The position numbers and the translations under genes are program-made. From the NCBI GenBank assembly GCA_029204225.1, contig CM055113.1, positions 29,212,303-29,276,302 of the forward strand: a stretch of DNA of 64,000 nucleotides. Direction: 5' to 3'. The DNA is from Diphasiastrum complanatum (Eukaryota > Streptophyta > Lycopodiopsida > Lycopodiales > Lycopodiaceae). Position 1 is the stretch's first letter. Every line of letters begins with the position of its first letter. Of the stretch, positions 1 through 9,701 are shown one piece after another. The notes under the pieces are model-generated. The model saw only the letters and a program-made list of their open reading frames with translations. It was not told where the DNA came from and did no database searches.

Positions 1-1880
1 ATGTTGTTTGGGTTTAGATAAGGATGGATTCCTTTTTCCTAAAGTTAAATATTCTATGATTTCCTTGGCCCAAATGGGTGTAGAGTCAACCTAAAATAAG
101 ATGGCATCGGGTAAATCATCGTTGACGCCTTGATCTGGGGTAGGTAGGTTAGGAATTCGAGATAGATGGTCTGCTAAAAAATGTTGAACTCCCTTTTGAA
201 CCACGATCCTAAACTCAAATTCTCACAGTAAGAGGATCCATCGAGTGATACGACCAGTGGTGCAAGTCTTGTTGATGAGATATAGGAGTGCTTGATGATT
301 AGTGAAGAAGGCAAAAAATTTTCCTAGAAGATAATGGCGAAACTTCTAAACTGCATATACCATTTCCAAAGCTTCCCGTTCGGCAGTGGTATAATTGACT
401 TCAGCATGTATCAATTGTCTACTGAAAAATCGGATTGGATAATCCTTTTTGAATTCTCCCGGTTGGATGAGCACTACTCCAATGGCATACTTGGATGCAT
501 CGGTATGCACATGGAACTCTTTGGAGTAATCAGGAGCCCGGAGGATAGGTGCATTGGTAAGGGCTTCTTTGAGTTGATTGAATGCGATGCGTTGTTCATC
601 AGTCCAATTGGGGACAACAACTACTTTGTAGATTAATCATGCTTTATTAGCGAAGTCAAAAATAAAGCACCGATAGTAGTTGGCGTGGCCAAGGAAAGAA
701 TACACTTGGCGGATGGTACGTGGTTCCGGTAGATTTTGAATGATGAGGATCTTTTCTGGGTCAATTGTGATGCCATCTTTTGAAATGATATGGCCTAACA
801 CAATACCATGTCTTACCCAGATCTGGCATTTTTCAAGGTTCATGGAGATGTCGAATCGTTGACATTGGATAAAAAAGATAGATGTCGTGATTCTTCTGAA
901 TGTGCACCTAAATCATCCAAGTAAACTTCTAGGGTGTCGCCCATCTGTTGAGAAAAGACAGTTTGCATAGCACGTTGGAAGGTGCAAGGGGCATTACAGA
1001 GACCAAAGGGCATGACTTTCCAACAGAATGTTCTCCATTCTATGGCAAAAGCAATTTTATGTTGATTTTCATCAGCAATTTGGATCATATTATATCCGCT
1101 AAAGCCATCTAAGAAGGAGTAGGCCTCATCTCCTGCTCGATTATCTAGGATGGATTCTCCGAAAGGTAATGGAAAATGATCACGTTTTCTAATGGCATTA
1201 AGTTTTTGAAATCGACACAGATCCGGAGTTTTCCATTTTTCTTAGGAACGATGACAATTGGGGAGACCCACTCAATATGTTCGATTTCAAAGATGAATCT
1301 TTCATCTAACAAGAGTTGGAGTTCTTCTTTGATTTTGGCCTTGTATATTGGATTGCATAAGTAGGGACAGCTAGCAGTTGGCCTCGCACCTAGTTAAGGG
1401 TAATACAATGCACAGCTACTTGGGGGGAGACTCATTTCATGTCTTTATAGGACCAAGCAAAGACATGTCTATATCTACACAGGAGCTTTTCAAGTCGTCT
1501 GCGTTGTTCGCGATTGAGATGAGCCCCGATGTGGACAATGTATTCGTTACTTTCATTTGGCTCACTCAAGGAAAGAATGATGGTTTGGACAGGGCCTTCA
1601 TAGGGCGAATTACCATTTGGCTCACGTTGAGCTTGGGGTAATTGGATTGTGACATCCTCGATCGTATAGTCCTTAAACTATTCAAGCACATTATGTGTTG
1701 GAGATTTGAGGGAGGCCTTGTCTTTCAACTGTCTGCATGGTGATTTTGGAGGTCCGGAGTTTGGTGTAGGAACATATGCAATCTCAGAAACTTCCCTAGC
1801 AGTGGTAAGGTCATCAGGCGGCTGAATCTAAAGAAGTTTCTTCATCTTTTCCTTCATGGTATTGTCAGAAATGGTGAACT
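1..1880 (-). pseudogene. Ty3/gypsy pol remnant (RT and RNase H)
   Basis: Read on the minus strand, this stretch encodes in order a pre-RT region (about 1880-1400, with the motif YRHVFAWSYKDM), reverse transcriptase (about 1380-640, with VMPFGLCNAP, the catalytic region read as VYLDDL, and the post-catalytic LGHANYYRCF) and RNase H (about 630-60, with HVHTDASKYAIG and ADHLSRIP). Several stop codons and at least two frameshifts break the frame, so it is dead. Integrase would lie left of the window edge. At about 1880 it is cut by the copia-A LTR. The short plus-strand ORFs here (334-636, 1176-1364, 1378-1641) are shadows of this coding sequence. Confidence 0.88.
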
Positions 1881-1882
1881 CC

Positions 1883-2630
1883 TGCAACTTTGCCGCAAAG
1901 CAAAAGTCAACGAGCCTTGACTCGAAGGTCAAACGATTCGCGAAAGTCAGCGTTCTTCAGGGACAAACGAAGAACGAACGATTTGTGAATCATTCGTGAA
2001 TTGTAAACATACCTCTAGGACCGCAAGAATCGCAAAGGGACGCAAAATGAAAAGACATGAAAGAAACGAAAGGAAACGAAAGAAATGAAGGGGAATCCTT
2101 CGTGCTGCAGCTGGCAGCTCAACAGGCTTGGAGTCCTAGACTTCACGCCCAGCTGAAATGGGTAGCAACTGATTAGTTGATTAGTGTTAACTACTCTTGT
2201 AATTCTCTGTTTAGCTATCTTGTAAACTCCACACAGTGGAGATAAAAACTATATTTATGGATCATAACGAAGACTGTAACATAGAGAATGTGCGTGAGTA
2301 GAGCAGAAAAGAAAAACATTAGAAATGAAAGAGTTGTGCATAAAAGTCTGCCAAGGAGTAGAACACAGCGAAAGAGCAGAGCGTCAGGCCGCCAACAAGC
2401 GTGACACTGATGATCTCGCTCTTAAAATCAAACTGATAATTGATTGTTCTATTTTTGTGAATCTCCTTGTCTTACGCTATCTTGATTGCTAGAATGAAAT
2501 CTATTCTGTTGCTAGAATGGAATCCGTTCTATGATGTGTAGTCGCATGTCTAGGTTCCTGTGAAGCTTCCGCACAAAAGAAAATTTCAAAGAAACAAAAT
2601 TGTTCGCGACAACGAAATGAAACCAGTTTC
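1883..2630 (+). repeat. LTR of copia family A (copy 1)
   Basis: It matches 53514-54103 over several hundred bases, beginning at a shared TGCAA and including the block around AAAAGTCAACGAGCCTTGAC and the pre-U5 block CTCCACACAGTGGAGAT (a short inverted repeat). It is followed at about 2631 by a degenerate primer-binding site read as GTATCAGAGCA. The exact ends are uncertain by a few bases because the terminal CA is not clear. Confidence 0.75.
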
Positions 2631-2643
2631 GCGTATCAGAGCA
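2631..2643 (+). other. Degenerate primer-binding site of copia-A
   Basis: GTATCAGAGC matches most of the initiator-methionine tRNA-type site TGGTATCAGAGC seen in other elements of this window, with the leading TG changed. It lies just after the LTR, as expected for a 5' LTR. Confidence 0.55.
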
Positions 2644-2694
2644 CACAGGTTGTCAAAACTGATATCTAAGCAGTGATTCTCTAGACAACACAAT

Positions 2695-2975
2695 ATGGCT
2701 ACAACAATCCAAACAAGATTAGCAATCAGTCTGGATGGTGCAAATTACAGTGATTCAAGATCAAAACACTTCTGAAGGGCGAAGGCATCTGGTCGGTGAC
2801 CGAACTCTCAGAGGTGCAGCCTCTAGAAGGAGACCCGAGGAGAGCTAAATGGATCAAAAAAGATGAGCGTGCAATGGCGATCATCGTTTCATCCATCAAT
2901 GAAGATCTACTCATGCAGATTGAAGACTGTGAAAGTAGCCATGCAGCGTGGGAAAGATTAAAACAAAAGTATGTT
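2695..2975 (+). pseudogene. copia-A gag, 5' fragment
   Basis: The ATG at 2695 opens a gag N-terminus (MATTIQTRLAISLDG) that hits a stop after 26 codons. The gag then continues in another frame from about 2796 (VSSINEDLLMQIEDCESSHA, then WERLKQKY). The same sequence occurs inverted at about 52000-52150. The homology ends abruptly at about 2975, where minus-strand RNase H of the same family begins. It is dead: frameshifted and truncated. Confidence 0.75.
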
Positions 2976-3318
2976 GAGCGGCTTCGTGAGCAGATCTGCA
3001 ATCATGTCTTCTGATTTTATGTATTGGACCTGGAGCTCTCCTTTCAAGGTTAAATCTCAAATGTGATGGTACTTTAGAAGTATGTGTTTTGTCTTTGAAT
3101 GGAAGACAAGAACTTGGGACAGATAAATGGCACTCAGAGAGTCCATCATCATCGTGCATGGCCCTTCTTGTGGTATCCCGATTGCTTCCAACATCATCTA
3201 CAGCCACACTACCTCGTTCGCCACCTTTAAAGCTGCGACGTATTCAGCTTTGCAAGAGGATTGAGCTACCAAGGTTTGCTTTTTGCATATCCAGCTGATT
3301 GCAACTCTGCACACTATG
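2976..3318 (-). pseudogene. copia-A RNase H, 3' part (left of nested insertion)
   Basis: The reverse strand matches the RNase H end of the copia-A copy at about 53100-53460. It is the left half of a minus-strand copia-A element split by the Ty3 insertion at 3319-14835; the right half resumes at 14841. The flanking CTATG is the target duplication of that insertion. Frames are broken, so ORFs such as 2911-3207 mix real and wrong frames. Confidence 0.8.
3314..3318. repeat. Target-site duplication CTATG, left copy
   Basis: CTATG immediately precedes the LTR start TGTTGTAAAG and recurs at 14836-14840 right after the terminal CAACA of the last LTR. It defines the outer insertion exactly. Confidence 0.93.
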
Positions 3319-4227
3319 TGTTGTAAAGCTGACTCAGGTGCACCCAACGTGCCCTGTAAGACTCTAAGGGGTGACACTCCCTAAAGTCCCAGAGCAAGTT
3401 AGAACGTCAAGGACTGAGCCTCCGACCTGTGGTGAGCCGGTCAAGTAGTCACAAGTCATGAGCTAGCTCTGGAGCTCGAGTCATGGCCTAGTCAGGAAGC
3501 AAGTTGATTCTGCCACCGGAACGGCTCCCGGGACCCATGTTCGGGAGCCAGACTGATTCTGCCAGGCTTAATCAGCAAAATAAAAACTAAGTCCCAAAAA
3601 GCGTGCTTTACCAGAAAGCACTATGTTTCAGAACAGAGGGGGTGCGCCGAATCACAGCAGAACTATAGGGGGAGTCCGGCAGACAGAAACTTGGGCAGCT
3701 CAACCAGCGCCAGGAATCCAGTCGCCAGGTCTCAGCTCCCTCTACCAGCACGAGCCAGGCACAATGCCCAGCACGTGTTGGTGGCCCCGAGACCGGTCAG
3801 TCTATGTATGAATGTAACCTCTTCCAAATCTAATAAAGTTGATCCTTGGGGATGATTACCATTTCGGTTTCGCCTCCGGGACTGGTCCAAGTGGAAGGAC
3901 CCTTACTACAACCTTTTTGCGTCGCTGGCGCCTAAGGGTCCCTGTCATCGACATGGGGCTTGCCGCTATGCCAATTGGTCAGTTTGGCGACCACTATGCC
4001 TTGGGTTTCATGTGTGGCTTGTCTTTGCCTTTGGTTACCTTTTGGGGACGGATTCTGAGTTGGCTTTCGGGTTGGTTGGGATTCCAGTTTTCTTAAGTCT
4101 GAATGGTTAAGCTTGTTACGATTCTGAGTTGGCTTTTACGTAAGTGCATGATGGATGAATGTTAGACTTAAGCGCGTGTTGGGGAAACCGCTCAAGTCCC
4201 AGCGCCCTTTGAGGCGCCGGCGCAACA
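3319..4227 (+). repeat. 5' LTR of the pol-only element
   Basis: It is 909 bp with TG...CA ends. It contains the hairpin GTGCTTT-ACCAG-AAAGCAC at 3603-3621, a polyadenylation signal AATAAA at 3832-3837, and a good 5' splice site (ACGTAAGTG, GT at 4140) near the U5 end. The small ORFs inside it (62, 85 and 99 codons) recur only because the LTR recurs; they are not genes. Confidence 0.93.
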
Positions 4228-4229
4228 TG

Positions 4230-4242
4230 TGGTATCAGAGCC
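4230..4242 (+). other. Primer-binding site of the pol-only element
   Basis: TGGTATCAGAGCC lies two bases after the LTR. It is the common plant initiator-methionine tRNA complement. Confidence 0.9.
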
Positions 4243-4441
4243 GACTAGCCGGTCAGCTACGCAAGTCTCACAGGGATGGCCACGTTTCTGGGATTTGTCA
4301 GGACAACCGTTGCGCAAGGTGCTGCCCACAGTGTAAGCACGGGTGCGTCCACGGTCGGGGTGGTCGGCAGAACGGGGGACTTGATGAGTCAAAGTGCTGC
4401 CCTCGAGGTGTAAGCACGGTCAGTTCTCGCGGTTCGGGCCT

Positions 4442-4446
4442 GGCGC
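4442..4446. repeat. Target-site duplication GGCGC, left copy
   Basis: GGCGC precedes the nested LTR start and is repeated at 9702-9706 directly after the nested 3' LTR. Confidence 0.92.
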
Positions 4447-5366
4447 TGTTGTAAAGCTGACTTGGGTGCACCCAGCGTGCCCTGTAAGACTCAAAGGGGT
4501 GACACTCCCTAAGGTCCCAGAGCAAGTTAGAATGTCAAGGACTGAGCCTCCGACCTGTGGTGAGCCAGTCAAGTAGTCACAAAGTCATGAGCTAGCTCTG
4601 GAGCTCGAGTCATGGCCTAGTCAGGAAAGCAGGTTGATTCGGCCGCCGGGACGGCTCCCGGGACCCATGTCCGGGAGCCAGACTGATTCTGCCAGGCTTG
4701 CCAGGCTTAATCAGCAAAATAAAAACTAAGTCCTAAAAAGCGTGCTTTACCAGAAAGCACTATGTTTCAAACCAGAGGGGGTGCGCCGAATCACAGCAGA
4801 ACTATAGGGGGAGTCCGGCAGACAGAAACTTGGGCAGCTCAACCAGCGCCAGGAATCCAGTCGCCAGGTCTCAGCTCCCTCTACCAGCACGAGCCAGGCA
4901 CAATGCCCAGCACGTGTTGGTGGCCCCGAGACCGGTCAGTCTATGTATGAATGTAACCTCTTCCAAATCTAATAAAGTTGATCCTTGGGGATGATTACCA
5001 TTTCGGTTTCGCCTCCGGGACTGGTCCAAGTGGAAGGACCCTTACTACAACCTTTTTGCGTCGCTGGCGCCTAAGGGTCCCTGTCATCGACATGGGGCTT
5101 GCCGCTATGCCAATTGGTCAGTTTGGCGACCACTATGCCTTGGGTTTCATGTGTGGCTTGTCTTTGCCTTTGGTTACCTTTTGGGGACGGATTCTGAGTT
5201 GGCTTTCGGGTTGGTTGGGATTCCAGTTTTCTTAAGTCTGAATGGTTAAGCTTGTTACGATTCTGAGTTGGCTTTTACGTAAGTGCATGATGGATGAATG
5301 TTAGACTTAAGCGCGTGTTGGGGAAACCGCTCAAGTCCCAGCGCCCTTTGAGGCGCCGGCGCAACA
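4447..5366 (+). repeat. 5' LTR of the gag-only element
   Basis: At 920 bp it is longer than the pol-only LTR mainly through a short duplication (GCCAGGCTT twice near 4693-4710). The first 280 bp or so (U3 side) differ from the pol-only LTR at about 15-20 sites. From about 4780 to the end I saw no difference. Confidence 0.92.
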
Positions 5367-6199
5367 TGTGGTATCAGAGCCGACTAGCCGGTCAGCTACG
5401 CAAGTCTCACAGGGATGGCCACGTTTTTGGGATTTGTCAGGACAACCGTTGCGCAAGGTGCTGCCCACAGTGTAAGCACGGGTGCGTCCACGGTCGGGGT
5501 GGTCGGCAGAACGGGGGACTTGATGAGTCAAAGTGCTGCCCTCGAGGTGTAAGCACGGTCAGTTCTCGCGGTTCGGGCCTGGCGCTGTCTGCACGTAGGA
5601 CGGATGAGGCAAAGTGCTGCCTAGGTAGGTGAAAGCACGGTCTGTACCTTGTGGGGTGCGGGGCGACATATTCGAACTGTACGGGTTAACCATTGATACA
5701 GAGATGCTGCTCGAATTCGGGTGTAAAGCACGGGTGGTTAGCTGCCGGTGCGGGATAGCTGCCGATCGTTTAGCTATAAGGGCTATCGACCAAAAAGTGG
5801 TGGGGCGTGACTGAGGCAATGTGCTGCTTAATGGTGAAAGCACGGATGGTTGGATGGATGTTTCCCCGTGGGCTAATTCTGTGATAGATTTGTGTGGGCG
5901 CGGCTAGGCAAAGGTCCTACGTCCGGTCTCAGGGGGGGTTTGTGGCTTGAGAGGGATCCTCTATGTTTGCTTTGGTTGGTATGTTCCGTTTGTCGTGTGC
6001 TTGCTTGGACACAAATGACCTGGTTCCTACTTGGCTCTCAGGTGATGTGGGCGTGCTAAGTTTGAGGAAGGGATATTTTCATTGAAGCTGATTTAATAAA
6101 GAAGAAAAGAGAGCTGTGGGGCCCGGCTGACAGAAGGGAGAGCTTCAAATATAAAAAGGATTGAGGCGATAATCTGTTGGAAGTACACCTCTGACTATA
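5367..6199 (+). promoter_or_regulatory. Leader with five tandem GTGCT/AGCAC hairpins and a splice-acceptor-like site
   Basis: Five potential hairpins with stem GTGCT...AGCAC lie at 5458-5479, 5533-5556, 5614-5638, 5704-5731 (first base changed to A) and 5821-5843, each with a GCC-rich start and a GTGWAAGCACGG-like end. The array lies downstream of the primer site, where packaging and dimerisation signals sit in retroelements; that role is inferred. A pyrimidine-rich acceptor (CTTGGCTCTCAG, AG at 6040-6041) precedes the gag start and could pair with the U5 donor at 5279. Small ORFs in the leader are not conserved as proteins. Confidence 0.7.
5369..5381 (+). other. Primer-binding site of the gag-only element
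   Basis: TGGTATCAGAGCC two bases after the LTR, identical to that of the pol-only element. Confidence 0.9.
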
Positions 6200-8413
6200 A
6201 TGGAGGACCATCTTGAAGAGTTACGAGCACTGACGGACGGAGAAGAGCTGACTCGAGAATACAGCTCTCGCATGCATCGAGATGGCACCAGGTCCAAGTC
6301 GAGAAAGAAAGAGCGTATGCACTCCACAGTGGCGCCCCTCCATGAAGAGATGGGTGGCCCTTCTGAACCTACACCAAGAGATGAACCCTTGCCAGAGGCA
6401 CAACAGGACCTCTTTGAAGTGAAGATGCGGCAATACTTATCAAGCGCAATGACGGCTATGCTTAGCGAGGTGAAGAAGGATAGAGAAACCGAAAGGAAAG
6501 AATGGCAAACATCCTTGCGAGCCATGAATCTTACCCAAATTAACCTTGCTAGAGAAATGAGAGACGGGCTAACACAGCTCGAAGCCAGGTTTGAAGAGTT
6601 GGAAGCAACTAGGGAGAATGCAGTGGCGCCTCCTCCACAGATACCAAGAGAACCACGAGCGCGAACCACGGAGGGCCCAAGAAAGACTGCCAAAGTGAAA
6701 GCACCACCTACTTTCAAAGGAGAGCGTGATATTCGAGTTGTGGAAGATTGGTTGTTTCACATGGACCATTACTTCCGTCTAATGAACACTCCTGAGGAAG
6801 AAAGAACTGACTTGGCATTAGCATATTTTGAGGGCTACACTACAAATTGGTACCGGATGGCAGGAATGCATTTTCAAACATGGGACGCATTCAAAACCGC
6901 GTTACGAGAGGAGTTCATACCGAAGGATTCACACATGAGATTGAGGACAGAATTATCGGGGCTCAAACAGAAAGGGTCATTGCGAGAGTACCTCAATAGA
7001 TTCAGACAGAGTGTATGGGTTATTGAAGATATGTCCGAGGCGGACAAAACTCATTACCTATTGTCTGGAATGCAATCCTGGACCCGACGTGCGATAGACA
7101 GCTACATGCCCCATGATTTCAATTCAACTATTCGAGCGGCTGAAATGGTTTGTGATTATGAGAGCACATTGGCACCAGCTGCTCCCGCAACCTCAACAAG
7201 AGTATTTAGTGGATCCAGACCGAGTCCGAGCTTCTTTTCAAGAGGGGACTCAGCTCCAAATGGCAACCAAGCCTCGAGTAGCGTGAATAAATTCCCAACA
7301 AAAACAGGGTTTGGCAACCAAGGCAACAATGGAGGGAACATGTTCCAGAGAAGAAACAATGTTGGATCTTCGACTAGTCACAGCAACAGCTCACCAACAG
7401 TGGGCAGTTCCATGCGTTGCTTCAACTGTCATCAGCAAGGTCACTCTTGGAGATCATGCCCCAAACCATTGAATAAGCAAATCATGGCTGCCATTGAAGG
7501 ATTTGATAGGATGGAGAGAGAGGCATTTGATCAAGAAGATGGTGAACAAGATGATGAAGAGGACCCAGAAACGGATTTGACGGAGTCTGACCTGAATGCC
7601 TTGCAACAGATAGGGGCACTTGCGGCTTATCGTGAACATCTTATGGCGACTCCTGCGAGAGGATCCAAGTTATTGTACCTGAAAGGCTGTATTCAAGGCA
7701 GGATCATTTACTTCATGGTAGACCTGGGGGCGTCTCATAACTACTTGTCAGAAAAACTGACAGGAGAATTGGACATCCAATGTGAAGAAAATGTGACTCC
7801 TATTTGTGTGGAGACCGCGAAAGGTACAATGACCACTTGTAGATTGGCAACCAACTTACCAATCTCTCTGGGAGCCTGGAAGAATCGACTAACGTTCACA
7901 ATCTTGAAGATGGATGCCTTCGACGCTATTTTGGGATTAAGTTGGTTTAACGAACATGTGGTGGCCTTCTTGGCAAAAGGGGTTAACCTTGTGTTATTAT
8001 ATAATGGCAGGAGACCTTGTGTCGTCAGAGCTGTGCCAGGGGACCAACTAGAAAAGAACGACACAAATGAACCTGAGCCAACCATTCCTCCCAATCTCAT
8101 TCACCTATTTAACGAAGGACAACCAACAGTGACAGACCAGCTGGCACGGGAACAAATGGAGCCAAAATTGCCTATAGTCTCTACATCAAAGGTGAATTCA
8201 AGTGCCGATGCAGAGCTCAAGGAGCTCACCTTGTGTGACCAAGCGAAAACTCATCTTTTTAATGAAAGACATCCAACAGTGACAAACCAGTTGATGCGAG
8301 GTCAAATGGAGCCAACATTGCCTGCAGTTTCTACGTCAAAGGTGAATCTAAGTGCCGATGCAGAGCTCAAGGAGCTCAACCTGGACGACCAAACGAAATA
8401 TCTAAAGTCCTAG
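6200..8413 (+). CDS. gag: Gag with zinc knuckle and aspartic-protease-like domain
   Basis: This intact 737-codon ORF encodes the structural protein of a virus-like particle. The N-terminus (about 1-160) is charged and partly coiled coil. A Retrotrans_gag domain follows (about 165-300; VEDWLFHMDHYF, then GSLREYLNRF), a Ser/Asn-rich linker, a CCHC zinc knuckle at 407-420 (CFNCHQQGHSWRSC), an acidic stretch, and a retropepsin-like domain from about 490 (DAFDAILGLSWFNEH is the flap-distal hallmark). The catalytic triplet, normally DSG or DTG, reads D508-L-G. The C-terminus carries two 50-residue repeats starting at H635 and H685. The ORF ends at TAG; pol does not follow in any frame. The start is the first ATG after the leader, with no in-frame upstream ATG before a stop that I noticed. 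It probably supplies Gag to pol-only partners. Confidence 0.92.
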   Translation: MEDHLEELRALTDGEELTREYSSRMHRDGTRSKSRKKERMHSTVAPLHEEMGGPSEPTPRDEPLPEAQQDLFEVKMRQYLSSAMTAMLSEVKKDRETERKEWQTSLRAMNLTQINLAREMRDGLTQLEARFEELEATRENAVAPPPQIPREPRARTTEGPRKTAKVKAPPTFKGERDIRVVEDWLFHMDHYFRLMNTPEEERTDLALAYFEGYTTNWYRMAGMHFQTWDAFKTALREEFIPKDSHMRLRTELSGLKQKGSLREYLNRFRQSVWVIEDMSEADKTHYLLSGMQSWTRRAIDSYMPHDFNSTIRAAEMVCDYESTLAPAAPATSTRVFSGSRPSPSFFSRGDSAPNGNQASSSVNKFPTKTGFGNQGNNGGNMFQRRNNVGSSTSHSNSSPTVGSSMRCFNCHQQGHSWRSCPKPLNKQIMAAIEGFDRMEREAFDQEDGEQDDEEDPETDLTESDLNALQQIGALAAYREHLMATPARGSKLLYLKGCIQGRIIYFMVDLGASHNYLSEKLTGELDIQCEENVTPICVETAKGTMTTCRLATNLPISLGAWKNRLTFTILKMDAFDAILGLSWFNEHVVAFLAKGVNLVLLYNGRRPCVVRAVPGDQLEKNDTNEPEPTIPPNLIHLFNEGQPTVTDQLAREQMEPKLPIVSTSKVNSSADAELKELTLCDQAKTHLFNERHPTVTNQLMRGQMEPTLPAVSTSKVNLSADAELKELNLDDQTKYLKS

Positions 8414-8781
8414 GGGACTCATCCAGATGTGCGACCACAACGACATATCTGAGGCTTAAGGGAGCCGTGAGTACCTTTTTTCTTTCATGCTAATAAAGTA
8501 AGCCGCATTTCTCATTGAGGAGTGAGCTTCAGTTTGATGTCTAAGTGCAGCAGCTTCACACAGGTTTTACGTAAGTGAACTAGATCCACACTTTTCCTGT
8601 GCTGGGTGTAAAACACAATATCATTACTCTGCTTTACAGTTGGTTTTCTTTGGCCGGTGAATCAAGCCCGTGCCCTTGTATATGTGACTAAAGTCTGGCC
8701 GGTGAATTAAGCCCGTGCCATGAGTCTTAGGTTCTAGTTTGGCCCTGATGAGGACATCAGCTTTCTCAAACGAGGGGAGGA
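8414..8781 (+). other. 3' region and polypurine tract of the gag-only element
   Basis: It contains a segment shared with the pol-only element: CACAGGTTTTACGTAAGTGA (GT at 8571-8572) followed by a CACTTTTCCTGTGCT block. A possible 3' splice site (GCTTTACAG, AG at 8638-8639) follows. The motif GGCCGGTGAATYAAGCCCGT occurs twice here (about 8651 and 8697) and once in the pol-only element. The polypurine tract CGAGGGGAGGA at 8771-8781 abuts the LTR. Confidence 0.8.
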
Positions 8782-9701
8782 TGTTGTAAAGCTGACTTGG
8801 GTGCACCCAGCGTGCCCTGTAAGACTCAAAGGGGTGACACTCCCTAAGGTCCCAGAGCAAGTTAGAATGTCAAGGACTGAGCCTCCGACCTGTGGTGAGC
8901 CAGTCAAGTAGTCACAAAGTCATGAGCTAGCTCTGGAGCTCGAGTCATGGCCTAGTCAGGAAAGCAGGTTGATTCGGCCGCCGGGACGGCTCCCGGGACC
9001 CATGTCCGGGAGCCAGACTGATTCTGCCAGGCTTGCCAGGCTTAATCAGCAAAATAAAAACTAAGTCCTAAAAAGCGTGCTTTACCAGAAAGCACTATGT
9101 TTCAAACCAGAGGGGGTGCGCCGAATCACAGCAGAACTATAGGGGGAGTCCGGCAGACAGAAACTTGGGCAGCTCAACCAGCGCCAGGAATCCAGTCGCC
9201 AGGTCTCAGCTCCCTCTACCAGCACGAGCCAGGCACAATGCCCAGCACGTGTTGGTGGCCCCGAGACCGGTCAGTCTATGTATGAATGTAACCTCTTCCA
9301 AATCTAATAAAGTTGATCCTTGGGGATGATTACCATTTCGGTTTCGCCTCCGGGACTGGTCCAAGTGGAAGGACCCTTACTACAACCTTTTTGCGTCGCT
9401 GGCGCCTAAGGGTCCCTGTCATCGACATGGGGCTTGCCGCTATGCCAATTGGTCAGTTTGGCGACCACTATGCCTTGGGTTTCATGTGTGGCTTGTCTTT
9501 GCCTTTGGTTACCTTTTGGGGACGGATTCTGAGTTGGCTTTCGGGTTGGTTGGGATTCCAGTTTTCTTAAGTCTGAATGGTTAAGCTTGTTACGATTCTG
9601 AGTTGGCTTTTACGTAAGTGCATGATGGATGAATGTTAGACTTAAGCGCGTGTTGGGGAAACCGCTCAAGTCCCAGCGCCCTTTGAGGCGCCGGCGCAAC
9701 A
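8782..9701 (+). repeat. 3' LTR of the gag-only element
   Basis: It is the same length as 4447-5366 with no difference I could see. It carries the hairpin at 9077-9095 and ends GCAACA just before the GGCGC duplication. Confidence 0.92.

Larger units (their letters stand above)
4228..4446 (+). other. Leader of the pol-only element, first part
   Basis: This holds the primer site and two GTGCT/AGCAC hairpins (about 4319-4340 and 4394-4417). It differs from the nested element's leader by a single base that I could see (C versus T near 4288). It is interrupted at 4446 by the nested insertion and resumes at 9707. Confidence 0.85.
4447..9701 (+). mobile_element. Nested Ty3-like element with gag-protease only (TR-GAG-like)
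   Basis: Two 920-bp LTRs (4447-5366, 8782-9701) with TG...CA ends are flanked by GGCGC duplications. The 5255-bp element has a primer site, a 0.8-kb leader, one intact 737-codon gag-protease ORF, a 3' region and the purine tract CGAGGGGAGGA. RT, RNase H and integrase are absent, and there is no space for them. Terminal-repeat elements with only a gag domain (TR-GAG) are a known plant class. What stands out here is that the host of the insertion is a pol-only element with the same leader. I saw no difference between the LTR pair, which suggests a recent insertion, later than the outer element. Confidence 0.92.

Noticed and set aside
334-636. Plus-strand 100-codon ORF
   Set aside because: It is the antisense of the Ty3 RNase H remnant.
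3623-4454. Small ORFs of 62, 85 and 99 codons found in every copy of the Ty3 LTR
   Set aside because: They repeat only because the LTR repeats; no domain, no consistent start context, and they overlap the polyadenylation signal and splice donor.
6145-6717. Minus-strand 190-codon ORF
   Set aside because: Shadow of the gag ORF on the opposite strand.
8411-8413. Readthrough or frameshift from gag into pol in the gag-only element
   Set aside because: Only 368 bp of non-coding 3' region and purine tract follow the stop; there is no pol to read into.
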